DNA from: Paulownia fortunei
Lineage: Eukaryota; Streptophyta; Magnoliopsida; Lamiales; Paulowniaceae
DNA length: 64,000 nt
Reading direction: 5' to 3'
NCBI GenBank assembly: GCA_019321725.1
Contig: CM033108.1
Span: 2,984,001-3,048,000 of the forward strand
The translations under genes and the position numbers were made by a program. Shown piece after piece: positions 1 to 13,367 of this stretch (its first letter is position 1; each line of letters starts with the position of its first letter). The notes below the pieces were generated by a model. That model saw only the letters and a list, made by a program, of their open reading frames with translations, did no database searches and was not told where the DNA came from.

Positions 1-679
1 CACAGCCGAAAAAAAAAAAAGGCTATTACCCCAACATTTCAGTATCCCCATTTTTCCAACAAACTGTTTTGCTTACACAAGTCAAAATGCTCCGTGATAA
101 AAAACTTGGCTTCCTATAAAATCAATCATAGCATCCAACTCATTACTACTCATAGAAAACTATGATCTTCTGGAACAACATCTTTAGCAATTATAATAAA
201 ATAAAGTGAAGAATTCCCTATTCATGGTCGAGGCCAACGAATGACAGCAGTTGTACACAAAAGCATCCACTTATTTTTTTTAAGCAAGATAACAATGCAA
301 ACAGTAACAAAAAATTGGCATAATTATCTCTTGATGGAAAGTGAAAAACTAATTCTCAAATAAAATTCACAATTAATGTGGAGGCCAAACTGAGACTTAT
401 TATGATCACAAAAGAACAGGCTGTTTTAGCCCCCTTCTTCATCCTATAACTTCATATGTTTACAAAAGGTATGATGATTTTAATGACTGTTTAAAAGAAA
501 TATAAGTGCAAAACCTTAAATATTCTACTCTGCATGAATGTACACAAAACAATTCAAATCCCTGATGCCACCTAGTTCTGGATGTCAAATACCCAACCTA
601 TAAAGTACGAAAGACATCTTGAGAAAAAAGGAAAGACACAAATACAGAATTAGAAAGTTCCATAAAGAGAAACCCATAC
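1..679 (-). other. intron of the SERK-like gene, running off the window
   Basis: The fourth exon ends at 680 with a GT donor at 679-678. I find no continuation of the LRR reading frame down to position 1, so this stretch is read as intron that leaves the window. Confidence 0.6.
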
Positions 680-2902
680 AAGAAACGTAGTCTCTGAAGC
701 TTGCTCAATGTGTCGGGGATTGGCCCACTTAGGCTGTTCAGATAAAGATCCAAGCTAACCAAGTTGGTCAAGTTTCCGAGCTCATTTGGAATTCTTCCAC
801 TAATATTATTACTGTAAAGTTCCCTGCCAAGAGAGTGAGACATGATGAGAGAGTGAGAGATTTTTTTCCCCCTTTTTCTTCCCTCTTTTGTCAGGTAGGA
901 GGTAAGGGGGGTTTTCAGATGATAATCAGTAATTAAAGATCATTCAGAAAAAAAGACGGCTCGCATTAAGTCAATCATGCACATATGGAACTGAAATATT
1001 CTCTTCAAGCTATCATATGAAAGAGGTGGATGAAGTTATTGCATTAGCATGTGGGGTAAATTCAATTGTAGACCACACATACCCCTTGTCAATTTAAGTT
1101 GCACAAAAGCTTTACTGCACGAATGTAATAAATGTCACCATAAGTACCTCCACTATGACTAGAAAAGGGTTATACAAAAAATATAGCTTTTTCAATTCCA
1201 ATCAAAGTCAAATTCAGAAGGGAGCTTATAATTCATTTGGAATCTTAAAAAATGAATTTAGAATAGCAGTACCATAATATATCTGAAGCACTTCAATGAA
1301 GTTGCATTAATACATTTAACAAACACAGTATTACAATAGACCAAAAGTGCTTTCACATGTCAAAGACATGAGATGGGCTAATATACTGGTCATGGAGCAA
1401 CGAAGAAAAAACAGCCTATATCAGCAGGCAAACTAAAAGTGGATAAGAATTATTGCTTGTGCATTTCTCTCATCAGACGAAATAAAATGGAAGTACAAAA
1501 AAATCAGAAAGACGGGATAAAACCCCCAATACTAAATGTCATCAGCATTTTCCCATAATACTGTGATTCCAGAATGCAAAATACCAGTGAAGAGATGAAC
1601 GCATGATCTCTAAACAATTCTACAGATCATGAACCGTAAGAGGCATGGGCTTTTTTAACACCTTATGAACTAATCAACCTCTTCAATAAAATAACTGTAT
1701 GCGCTCTTGGGGAAGATAACCTAATTTATAATACAAAAGTCTTTGACATTAACAGGAAATATAATAGCGCATATAATTCATTTCACATGGACATAAAGGA
1801 TCATAATTTTTTTAATTCTTGAAGAACAAAGGGAAATACTAAGAAGAAATCATAAGTCAGGAAATCACAGAAAGGTATAAACAAGTAACATAAAACAAAA
1901 TAAATAAAAATAGAATGAGGAAATCTTGGATCTGCAAAAGCATGACTTACAAGTACTGTAAATTTGTGAGCTGACCAAGCTGTGGAACCAGTTGACCAGA
2001 CAAATTTGCATTGCCAAGATCACTGTTTAAGAACACAAATACATATATTCCATAATCCTATAATGCTGCAATAGATCAAATAAAGCATCTCGATTTGAGA
2101 GAGATAAAACCAGGCTTACACTCGAGTAACACTATTGTCACTGTTGCACGTTACGTGAAACCAAGTGCAGGGATTGACAAGGGTAGGGTCCCAACTCTGA
2201 AGAACATTGTTAGGATCAGCCAAATTGCTCTTGAATGCATTCAAGGCATCACCTGCCACACATAATTTTGTTACATTACACAGTTCAATTTTCAGACTCT
2301 AGTTAGGCTACAACTAAACAGCATAACATTATCAATCACCCAGCCAACAATTTACAACATAAATATTTCACGGTCGTTAACAATTTTTAAGTTGAGAGTG
2401 AAACTCGGCTTAACTAGAAAACCAAAACCTCTTTTCCAACTTTCAGCTAAAACAAAAAAAAAAAAAAACCAAAAAAACGCTCACTGTTATTAATAAATTT
2501 TTAAATTGAGAGTCATTCTAACTATGCTTCATTTGTAATCCTCAATTGTATTGATAAAGGCCACAAATTCATCAATGGCATCCCATAATAAAACATTCTT
2601 CAAAAGACCTTTAATCTTGAATTGGCTTAGAAATCCACAAATTCCAGGGCCATTATAAAAAGACAAATTACCATTCAATTGAACTCAGTTCAAGTCAACG
2701 TGCAATCATTACATCAAAATTCACCAACGGAGAAACTGAAAATAAAATCAGAGTTCAACAACTAAAAAAAGTAAAATTTAATCAGAAAAAACTAAAAATT
2801 CAGACCTTCACCATTGGCAGAAACCCGCGACAATCTTGCAAACACCAGAATTAAGCAGAGAAAACCCAAGTACAAGATCGTGGCCACTGACCACCGATCC
2901 AT
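680..2902 (-). CDS. SERK3: SERK3/BAK1-like LRR receptor kinase, 5' part only
   Basis: Four coding exons on the minus strand: 2902-2806, 2252-2120, 2022-1951 and 823-680 (97, 133, 72 and 144 bp), all with GT-AG borders and continuous phase. They encode about 148 residues. A hydrophobic signal peptide (about residues 1-29) is followed by the LRR N-cap with the Cys pair in PCTWFHVTC, then LRRs with [15 protein letters not shown] and [17 protein letters not shown]. Exon sizes in 72-bp multiples with phase-2 joints are typical of SERK genes. SERKs are plasma-membrane co-receptors that pair with ligand-binding LRR kinases such as BRI1 and FLS2. The wording of the LRRs fits SERK3/BAK1 better than SERK1/2. 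The Pro-rich hinge, membrane helix and kinase would lie left of position 1; 1-679 is intron. A short LRR-only relative cannot be fully excluded. The 5'UTR probably reaches about 3220. Confidence 0.88.
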
Positions 2903-3410
2903 CAGAGTTTTTTGACCCCAAATTCACCACCTAAAAACCTAGATTCTTCATCAAAACCTACACTAAATTCCCACTTTCCATAATTTAAACTACATAATCA
3001 TCCACCAGCCCTGTTAGTCAACAAAAAAAAAAAAGTAAAAAGCAAAATAAATAAATAAATAAAAGTTTTTTAATCAGAAACCCCTCAATTGAGCTATACT
3101 GAATCAGCCTGAAGAAGTAAGAATTGAAATCAGAAGTAAGGAAAAAACAGAGCAGCAGAAGAAACAAAGAGTAGTGATATTAACTTGAGTTGATTTATGG
3201 GGAATGCAAGCAACTGGAAAGAGAGAAGAGGACTTTTCTTTTCTTTTTTCTGCTATTCTTTTTTAATTTTGTAAGTCGTATAGTTTGATTTTTTTCTCAG
3301 TAAATTTTGGGGGTAGAGTGTTCAAAGGTGCGTGAATGGGGAAATGGGAAAGGGGAGTTGAAATCGTTGCAGAGAAATAGTGGAAAGATGGATTACTAGT
3401 CAAAGGTTGT

Positions 3411-3414
<4 letters not shown>

Positions 3415-3441
<27 letters not shown>
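3415..3441. repeat. (TC)n microsatellite upstream of the SERK-like gene
   Basis: Uninterrupted CT dinucleotides about 500 bp upstream of the SERK-like ATG. On the gene's own strand this is a GA tract near the likely promoter. A spurious ORF runs across it. Confidence 0.9.
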
Positions 3442-5315
3442 ACATGTATATATTTATTTTTATATATATAGTTTCTCTTTCTAACTATATACATATATAT
3501 AATTTTAATTTTTCTCAATTTTCTTGCCCACCAAGTACCAACATAGTAAGTACCTAAATAAAAAAAAAAAAAATTATTTTTCATTAGCATCTAAGTAGAA
3601 TTGTAAATAAATCATAACATATTATAACATTAATACATGTACATTTAACAGCTCACAAAATATATATAATAATTACCTAAATGATTTATCATTTATGCAA
3701 TTTAAAATTTAAGTCAAAACTTTTTATTAGTGGTAACTAGAAGGCTAAAATAAATTAGTACATTTGTAATTTCATTTCATGCTCTTCGGGCACATAAATT
3801 TTAGGAAATTCCCATAAGTGTTGAAAAATCACAATAATTGGTGGAGACCATATGTTAAACATTTTATAAACTAAAATGCAATATTTTCGACTCATTCGGA
3901 ACTATTTTAATTTATTTAAAATTGTCGAATTAGAGGGTTGAACGGCATCATCAGTGATGGATTGAATGTGTTGCATCTGAACCACTATGTAATAAATATA
4001 GAATAATAATTTTATAAAAAATAATAAGATATTATGTGAAAATTAAATTATGGTGAAATTATAATTTTTAATATTTTATATTAAATATATAACGTAGATA
4101 AGTAATTTTGAATAGTTATGAATATGAACAAGTTGGGTGTTGAATAAGAAGGTTAAAAGCTGGTCAAAGTGGGAATGGCCCACTACACACCGGCCACCGC
4201 CGCCAAATAGGAAATGGAATGACACCGATGGTGCAAGCAGAAAGCTGTTTTCACCATTTTTTTGCTCTAATTCCATATAATTTTAATTTTAATTATATAA
4301 AATTTTAAATTTATAAAAGTTTTTTATATAAATTTATTAAATTTTATTTCTTCTAAATGATAAAATTATTTGTAATATGATTGAAAATATTTTTTTATTA
4401 TTATTTTAAAAAATATTATCCCCCAAACTTAAAAATTCTGACTATATATAATAGTAAATTGTCATTCATTATCCAATTACACAAGAGTGAATAGTTTTCA
4501 TTATTCATCCTCCTCTTATATAATTATTTTGGGTAGATTGAGTGTATTAGAGGTCTCATAGTTGTGAATTTGCTAAATATTTTTTTTTAAAAAAAAATTA
4601 TATTTGACAGAACAATATTGTTATTCATTATTATTTAAATATTTTTTTTTTTATTATTCGAGATTTATAAAGCTTCACAAAAGGATGCAATCACACCACT
4701 ATATCACTATTAGACTAAATAAATTTATCTTGTGGTTCAATTCCTTCGCACTTCTTTTATTTCAAAATTATTATTCAATTTATTTTGGAAGATCATTTAA
4801 CATAATTAAAATTTAAAATATTAATAATTATTATATTATTCAATTAAATTGAAGACGGGGTAGGATATTATAAGAATTGGAAGTTTTTAATTAAATTTAA
4901 TAAATATGAAAAATCATTAAAGTGTTGATTGGATGGCAGGTTAAACACAGGAAAATATGGTTAAATGAATTATTAAAAGAAAATCCAATTATAAAGTAAA
5001 ATCAAACACCGTTATGCACGTGCACGACTTGTTCAAAAGGTACTTTTCCACAATTCAAGACACAATTATGATTATTGGAAGGTAGATTTGTTTTTGTTAA
5101 AAAAAAGTAGGTTAAATAAATGAATAAATATTTTATTTTTTATTATTCACACAATATATTATCTACCAAAATTAGATATTGCACTTGACACACTATCAAA
5201 ATATTGTGGCATTAGCTTTTTTGTTTTTTATTGGAAATTGCTTTACTTATTAAAATTAAGAATAAAATCCTATGATATTAAATAAACTTATTCTTTTTTA
5301 GTGAAGGATGATGAT

Positions 5316-5341
5316 ACACACACACACATGTGTGTGTGTGT
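5316..5341. repeat. perfect (AC)n/(GT)n palindrome
   Basis: Thirteen bases of alternating A and C are followed directly by their exact reverse complement, centred between 5328 and 5329. The result is a 26-bp perfect palindrome that could extrude as a hairpin. It lies in non-coding DNA. Confidence 0.9.
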
Positions 5342-8300
5342 GTATACAACTTGCTAAAATTGAATGCAATCAAACTATTAATGGGCCGAGAAGTGTAGTC
5401 CATTGATGCATCATGGGCTGGAAATGGCAATTGGTCAAGCCCATATTCTATATAGATACTAGCCCAGTAACAGCATTATAAAATTTTGCTCACTTGGTTA
5501 GTTTATCCTAAAAAGTCCACCAAAATTTGGGCTTAAAATGTTGAACTTTTGAATTATTATGACTTTCAGGTAGACGCTATATTTGGACCTTAAATTTTAA
5601 TGAGAAAAATATTAAAAAAATATAAATTATATAATTTTGTGTTTTTTTTTTTACACCTTTTATCCTTTTCCTTCTCTTTATTCTGACTAAATTTTTTGAT
5701 CCAAACATAGCATATGTGGAGAACTAATCTTACGTTAAAAGACCAAAATAACCTTTTATTTTTCATCAATAACTCAATTTTTACTCCAATGAAAAATTTA
5801 AATAATGCTTGCTAGATAGAATTTACACTACAAAAATCCTTTTTACCTAGTGGAGAGGTGTCAAAACTGACTGATTTTGATTTTTCAGTTTCATTTGAAA
5901 AGTTGAAAATCGCGTTTAAAATAAAGTGAAATTCATACAAAGAGTACATATTTAAAATTCTTGTAAATACATTTTTTCAAAATACACAATTATTTTTTTA
6001 AAAAATCATATTAATAGATTCCTGCATTTTAATAAATTATTAATTATAGAGAGATTTAAATCTTATAGATAATCTTGTGTGACAAACTTAGGATGAAAAT
6101 GCAGGACTAAAACATGTGACAACTACAACCGACAAAATTATTGTATAGGTCACAGACACACAGCAAGTGGGAATGGTACCTTTCATCCCAAGTTAGAAAC
6201 TATAAATTTCAACACCCAATCATATTTATGTTCCTATCCAAAAAAAAGTTGAATATAAATGCCCTGAATTTCTTATCCAAAACTGTAATATTTAATTTAT
6301 TTATCATAAGTATTGTAATTATAATTATAATTAGTATTATTGCAGTCAGATGCACTAAAATTGTTGGTTGGGACAAGATAATACTCTTTCTGTCGCAAAA
6401 AGAATATTTGGATTGAAATTTTTAAAAAATACAAAAAGTAGATATATTTTGCTTTTCTTTCAAAATTGCCCTTATTTATAAAAAAAAAACAATAATTGTC
6501 TAAATCAGAAAATTTTAATTAATTCACAAAAACTTTACAGTGGTAATGTTGTATTATAATTGTGTATTATTAAAATTAAAATGGAATGCTTAATTATAAT
6601 TTGTAACTTACCATATTAAAAATAATTAATTGCATTTAAGAAGGGCATAATTAACAATCAAATTAATTAATTCTTGATTTTTAGAAACACGACAATCATA
6701 TTAATACAAACAAAAAGAGAAAAAAGAAGATATTTATTACGGGACGAAAAGAATAAAAAACCTAAGATTGACATAAAAATTGGACGTATCTAACATGACC
6801 AAAGCACATGTCATTACCTATCAAACATCATTGAAATTGATGTTTATGGACATTTTGATCGTGTGAAATCATAATTCACATCCATCTTTTTACAAATTTA
6901 TATGTGGGGTAAAATGGTAAATTTTCATTTTCATTTTTTCCATGATGTAATTATCCTAGCATGTTTCCATTCTTGGATTATGCTTTGGTACTACTTGGAG
7001 GTGGTCCAATGTCTCTTCTCTACTATGTCAACATCAAACTTTATTATTTGTACCAAAAAGAATTATGCAAATTGCAATTTTATATTTCAATTAAATAAGC
7101 AATTTTGGTGAAAAAGTTAAGTACTTTATTTTAGAGTTCTTCTTGGTAGTACTATAAAATAAGCCTCTATCCTTGGTTCAATTTGGAATCTTGGTTTGTT
7201 ATAGAGTGCCAATTCATTTCTAACATAAAAAAAAAAAAAATCTATTCTAATTATATATTACATTTTATATTTTAGATAATATATGATGGTATATAAAATA
7301 TTTTTTTAAATATATATTTAAAATTAATCATATATACATGATGTGCCGCACGTATTACAATAACAAATAATTTAGTACCCAAAAAATAAAGTAAATTTTT
7401 TGTAAATTAAGGAATTTCAAGTACACATGTAGATGGTAGATACCAAGAAAAAATAAAAGTTGGTAAAACGTGCTAACTAATTTTAAGTTAGATAAATCAA
7501 TAAAAACATGCCATGTGAAGACTAAAACTCAATTTTGTTAAATGTCACAAATCATGATAATGCTATTTATACACATATGGATATGATGAATCACTAAAAG
7601 CTGGTAGAATTGATTAAATAATTGTGTTGTCCCGTCCCATTTGAAATAAAAATAAACAACTTAAAATTATTGACTAAAGAATTCGATTGCAAAAATCGAA
7701 GGCTTATCTGAATAAGTTATTAATAACTTAATTTTAGATGTTGGATGCGACATTGATTGAGAAAATTTCCTTAAACCATCAATCTTGAACCAACCCCCTC
7801 CCCCTCCCCCCTTTCTTTGTCAGAATAGATTTTTAATCGTAAATTAATATTTTTTTATTATATATAAATGTCAAGTGTATAAAATATTTTTATTAATTAT
7901 AAATTACATATTCATAAAATAAATATAAATTCAAAAAAATGAGAAGAAAATACCCACTATCCCTACTACAATCTAACCCGACCAAAAACCTGTTGAGCTC
8001 AATGGGCTCGATTTGGAAATTATTTGTCAACATGGTCTCATGCTTTCCATGCCTCAATTTCAATTCAAACCTAATTTCAAACCAGCGCCATTATTGGCTG
8101 GCACAATGAGTTGCCTTACATTTGACAGCTAGAGGCCTCAACCTCAACTAATTGCCGGAAAAAAAATGCAAATTAGGTCAGTTCATCCCCTTCTAACTTC
8201 TTCCCAATTTTCTCCCCACCCCCCTTTTTTTTTGTTTCATGAAAAGACAAAATGGTCCTTTGTGTGTATGTGGCCTTGGTTTGATATTTAATTTTTTTTA

Positions 8301-11300
8301 GAAGAAAAACCTTACAAGATTACAGCTATATGCTTAATCTTAAGCCCGTCAGTTTTGATCAATTTCGAATTTTCTATTTTCATTTAATATGGTATCTTAT
8401 ATTGCACTGTATAGATACACGTAAAACGTAAAATATAATATTTTTTTTAAAATATACATTTTGAGTGAATTATAAAAGTTTGACATATACTCATGAAATG
8501 CAATAAGAATCTAACAACAAATAAATAAACAGAAAATTCGAAATGATTTTGATTGGACCGGCTATTAATTTATTGAAACTTTTTAAATTGACTCCAGTAT
8601 TTTTCACCTAAAAGTCTAGTTGAGAATCTCAATTTTGACAAAAAATGATTGATTAAGTTGTCATTTTTACCACTCCTATGAATGTAATCATGTGCGAGCA
8701 AAATGGTAGGTCGGAAAACCTGTCTCTCATATAAGATATTGACTCTTTGTAGGCTATATATATAATCTAGTTTAATTTGTTTGATATAGAGAACAATTTG
8801 ACGTGGGGGGCCAAGTCTTGGAATTTCATTATTGTGCAAGTAGAATAACATGCTCCAATCAATGATAGTGCAAACATAGGGGGTGGAGTCCCATGTCCTT
8901 GCTGGCCAGCCCACCTCACTCAATTACTACTAATTTTTTATATCAAAAAATAAAAAAATAAAAAAAAGAGAAAGAGAATATGTGGGATATTTGAATTTTT
9001 TTAAATAAATATAGTGTGATCAACGATTAAATGAAAAATTTTCTTTTCATAATTGAATTTTTTTTTTAAATGTTGTTGATCAGCCAACATAACTATTTTT
9101 TTACGGTAATAAAGAACAGTTCAATCAATAATTTTTTAAAGGAAATAAACTAAAGATTGTAACAAATATTACAATTTGAAAATTTTATGATGCCGAAATT
9201 GTGAAAGAATTAATATATAAGCAGTAAGCTAGTTATAAAAACTGAAATTTTTGCTGTTATAATGTGGCAAAAACCGTACATTTTCGAACGAGGATGCTAC
9301 ATTTGAAACATCCATCATATCTATTTTATGGCATCCGAACTTCATGAATAAAAGTTTGTTTATTTTTTCCCCTCTCATTTATATTGTAAAACAATTGAAA
9401 CAATAAAATTAATTAATAATTTATTTTTTTGTGAAATTAATCTAAAATTTCAGCGAAACCCACTTATATATGTTAATATTTTATTTCATCTGATAAGTAG
9501 CACAAATTTTACGATCAATAATCGAAATTACAAATTTTAGACAAAAACAAAGTGCGATAAATATATAAGACCGAGTAAATAAAAATGTATAAAATCAAAT
9601 ATTTGGAAAATAGACTATTAGAACCTAGAACAAATTAAAGAAAAAAATTCAATCTTGAAGAGGTATTAGGGAAGAAAAAAATCTTTTTCGATTGCCAAAT
9701 ATATATATATATATATATTAGTATAGTATACATTGTATTCTTTCTATTTTTTGAAAACGGATGGGAGTAAGAAAAAAGAATAATTAAGAATTGAGAAAAT
9801 TAACAAACCTAGGCCTTTTACCACAGAGCAAAAATGTTAAGACAATCAAATATAACGATGCAGGGATATTTTGCAAAATTTGGATAAACAATAATAATTT
9901 TGAACAAACAAGTATCTCCATTCATTGATTCCCTGGTCCATCATATCAGCCACCAAGGACCACCACGGCACCGCCACGGCACTCCGGCCGGGTCCATGAT
10001 CGCGACGGCGGGCGTGTCCCTTCCGCCATCAATGATCGGCGGCCTGTCGCATTGCTTAGGCCATATTCACCCCCTACTATATTCCGATGATATAAGCGGC
10101 TAATTAACTATTACAACATATGATTTAACTAATCATGTGACAATGTGGCTGTCCTAATCTCATGGGACCTAATAATTAAGCCCTTCAATCTCTAGTTGTT
10201 TAACAAATCCGATTTTGTTACTAACATAATCCGTTTTAAGCTTTATTTGATTGCATTCTACCAAGATAATATATCAAATTAGCTCCTACGTTAGAGATTG
10301 TGCCACATGTGCCTTCAATTCTTTATAACCATAAATACAATTCAAATTTTTATTCTAGTAATACAATATTACATATTGTTGATGGTTATATTTCAACTTC
10401 AATCTAATTAAATATGGGATAATAGTCTAACAAATCACACAAACTTACGAGATGCAAATTATATGGTAAATATTTCAATTAAACAGGTAAAATATTCGCT
10501 CTCCTTTACATATATTAGATACGCAATTTATTTTGTTGAATAACTATCTTAAATTTAATTTTATTTTTTTATATACTTGTTGACTTAAACATCAAGGGTT
10601 TTTTTTGGAATACTTTCAAAAATCTCTTAACGGTCTATTCTTATTATTGTTCTTATTGCAGAAAGTGAACCCACCTCAAGAAATATCTATCCACCACAAG
10701 GTAAAGAACATTTACCACTATCAATTATATATAACTGGTTAACGTTATTTATACATTTTACGGATAAATTTTTATATATAATAAATAATCAATACAAAAT
10801 GATAAAAATAAAATAAAATAAAATTTATAATAGAAAATGGGTAGTATAGGACCATATCAATGTTTATTTCAACTAATGGTGGATAGTAATTTATATTGAA
10901 AAAGTATTAAATTATTATGATGACACTGCAACTTAACAAAAACTGTGACTAAAAAGTTTGAACATGGGGGGGCCATACTCAGATTTCAATCAAGAGAGAA
11001 GAAATCTACTAAAATTAATAAGGATGATATTTTATTGAATTTGGGTGATCCAAAAAGGGTGTTAACAAATTGTGTGCTGGATCCCATTTTAGACATGGTC
11101 CATGCACTTCCAACAAGGAATCATGAGGTTTTCTGTAGTTTGTAGTCTTGGAAATGTAACCGACACACAAACTCAAGAAATGTCATACGTATATATAATT
11201 TATGTTAAATATATTTTTAAAAAAATATTTTATATATTTAGTATATATTTATAATTTAAAATATTAAATAAAATATTAAATTAAAATAAAAAATTTAAAG

Positions 11301-11834
11301 TGCTCGTTTAAATGGTAAAATTGAAGTTTTATAATTAAAAAGGTCTTAAGTTTGAGTATTAAGTGTGGTGGGTGTTAGTTTATTTACATAATATTTTATT
11401 TTATTAATATTTGATATCTTAATATCATACTGATATAATAATTTATACTTCATAAATTTATTAATATTTAATATTTTTATGTTATAAATAATATAATAAT
11501 TTATACTTAATAAATTTAAATTTTGGATTTAACAATTAAAAGTTAAAAACATTGGCACTATGATTCAAGGCAAATTCTGAGTTAAGAGTACGATGGCAAC
11601 ATATTTAGTCCACTGTAAAATAAAATAAAATAAAATAATAGGTAAAATTACAATATTGGCTTTCACATAAAACATAAACAGTTGACAAAAAGTGCTGTAC
11701 TGTTAGTCCACAACTCCAAATCAAAATTCAGTTGGCAGCACTGGAAAACTTTTACACGATGCCATTTTTCATTTTTGAGTGTCCCGTGATTGTTTTGTGC
11801 AAGTTGCAGTCTGATAAGACTGTAAAATTTATGA

Positions 11835-11857
11835 GGGGGTGGGGGTGGGGGTGGGGG
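11835..11857 (+). other. G-quadruplex-forming motif
   Basis: Four consecutive runs of five G separated by single T bases lie on the plus strand, in otherwise AT-rich DNA. It meets the classical G4 rule with the shortest possible loops. No gene is adjacent; the nearest coding region begins 3.8 kb to the right. Confidence 0.85.
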
Positions 11858-12149
11858 AGGTTCAAGTTAATTTCAGAACTGAAACCCTTTAAGTGATATT
11901 GAAATAAAATATTTAGATAGTTAGATAAAAAAACTAGCCTTACAGAGTTATAAAAAAATAGAAGAAAAAAGCCATTTTGTGAGTTATTAGAAAGAAGGTA
12001 TTGCAGAATGTGTATGCTTTTTTTAGAGTGGACTCACATAATTTACTCTTTACTAGAAGAGGATGAATTTTTCGGTAGAAAGACACAATTTTTAAAAAGA
12101 AGAGTCTAAAAAATTTCAAGGAGAATTCAAGAAAATTATAGTATATTTT

Positions 12150-12329
12150 ATTTTGAATTTTCTATTGAAATTTTGTATTGTATCTTATATTACATATAAT
12201 ACATACATCTTATATATATATATAATAAAATTTAAATATATATTAAAAAAATATTTTATACTTGTAACACGCATGTGTTGTATATAATATAAGATAAAAT
12301 ATAAAATTGTAATAAAAAAAATCCAAAAT
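12150..12329. mobile_element. MITE-like stem-loop element, about 180 bp
   Basis: The first roughly 58 bases and the reverse complement of the last roughly 58 bases align with few mismatches; both arms share TTTTG/ATTTTG starts and the core ATCTTATATTA. The short AT-rich middle holds no ORF. This is the shape of a small inverted-repeat transposon. I could not settle a target-site duplication, so class and exact ends are open. Confidence 0.5.
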
Positions 12330-13084
12330 GAGAATATCCAATTATTTATGTATTTTGTACTAGTATTCATTATTTTGGTTGCTTTTGGTCCTCTCGTCGT
12401 ACTAATTAAGGCCCTCCTGCCAAAAATAATATATTGGGATTTTGGATTTAGAGAAAGAATTACTAAAAAACCCTCCTTTTTCAATTAGGTTAAATCAGTA
12501 TGTTTGCCAGTTATTCCATTTTAGGTAAGTGGATAAAAATAAATAATCATTAAAAAAAGGATTTATTCATTGGTGGTTTTAACTTTACACTTTGGAGTCA
12601 AGTTTAGAATCCCAGTATATACATTGAAATGGGACCCCCTTCCCCTTCTCCATTTGGCTCCTTTTGGTTTTATCTTTACCAATTTAATTATTTTTAAGAG
12701 GTTCAAGAAATAATTAATTTGACTTTGTTAAGTAATCTTGTGATATATAATATGCTTGTGTTATTATTAGAAATAATTCTTTTGATTTAGCTATTTTTTT
12801 TTTATTTTAACCACGAATAAAATAACTTATTTAATAATTCTGTTGATGGCCTTGTAATTCATTTATTATTTTTAAAAATTATTTATAAAAATATAAAACA
12901 TTCAAATTATTTTTAAAAAAATCTACTTGTCAATAAAATGAAAATCTTTAAAAAAATCTTAAACAGACTCTTTTAATTTTTTCAGTTATCAAAAAATGCA
13001 CATACCTAAAATGTGAAATAACATACATAATATTTAGTGACACCTATTCACTAAACTTGTCCCAAAATCTTGTGACCCAACTGC

Positions 13085-13367
13085 CCGTATAGACTATAGA
13101 GGCGGGCGCCCGGGTCCAAAAGTTACCTGGGTAGTCCAATAATGACAGCTGGTAAAACGGGTGAGCGATCAGCCAAGATTCACCGAAAGCTCAGCTCACC
13201 AACCAATCACGAGCCTTACAAATCCCCTCACTGCACCTCTCTTATGATGAGAGAGAGAAGAGAGTGAATTTCCACTGCAATTTAACTTCCTGAAAGGCTG
13301 GCTTCACCTTCTCGGCTCGGCTCGGCCTAGCTATAGAAAATGTGCTCAAATTTTCAACTGTTTACAA
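13085..13367. other. GC-richer orphan stretch next to a transposon insertion
   Basis: The base composition rises here (GGCGGGCGCCCGGG near 13102, repeated CGGCTCGG near 13313), with CCAAT-like motifs and GA tracts. It resembles a promoter or 5'UTR, but no coding exon follows; a Mutator-like MITE begins at 13377. It could be the remnant of a gene start. No function is claimed. Confidence 0.3.

Larger units (their letters stand above)
3450..12149. other. long AT-rich intergenic region without a convincing gene
   Basis: Open frames here are short and lack family resemblance, codon pattern or splice structure. The stretch contains poly-A/T runs, a perfect (AC/GT) palindrome at 5316-5341, a (TA)n tract near 9701-9718, a GC-rich island at 9945-10100 and a G-quadruplex motif at 11835-11857. 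The ORF at 8570-8923 (minus) looks random. Confidence 0.6.

Noticed and set aside
5390..5470. several TGGGCC/TGGGCT words resembling site II promoter elements
   Set aside because: No gene start lies nearby on either strand, so function cannot be supported.
8570..8923. 117-aa minus-strand ORF
   Set aside because: No family resemblance, splice context or promoter; composition is that of random AT-rich DNA with one GC-richer patch.
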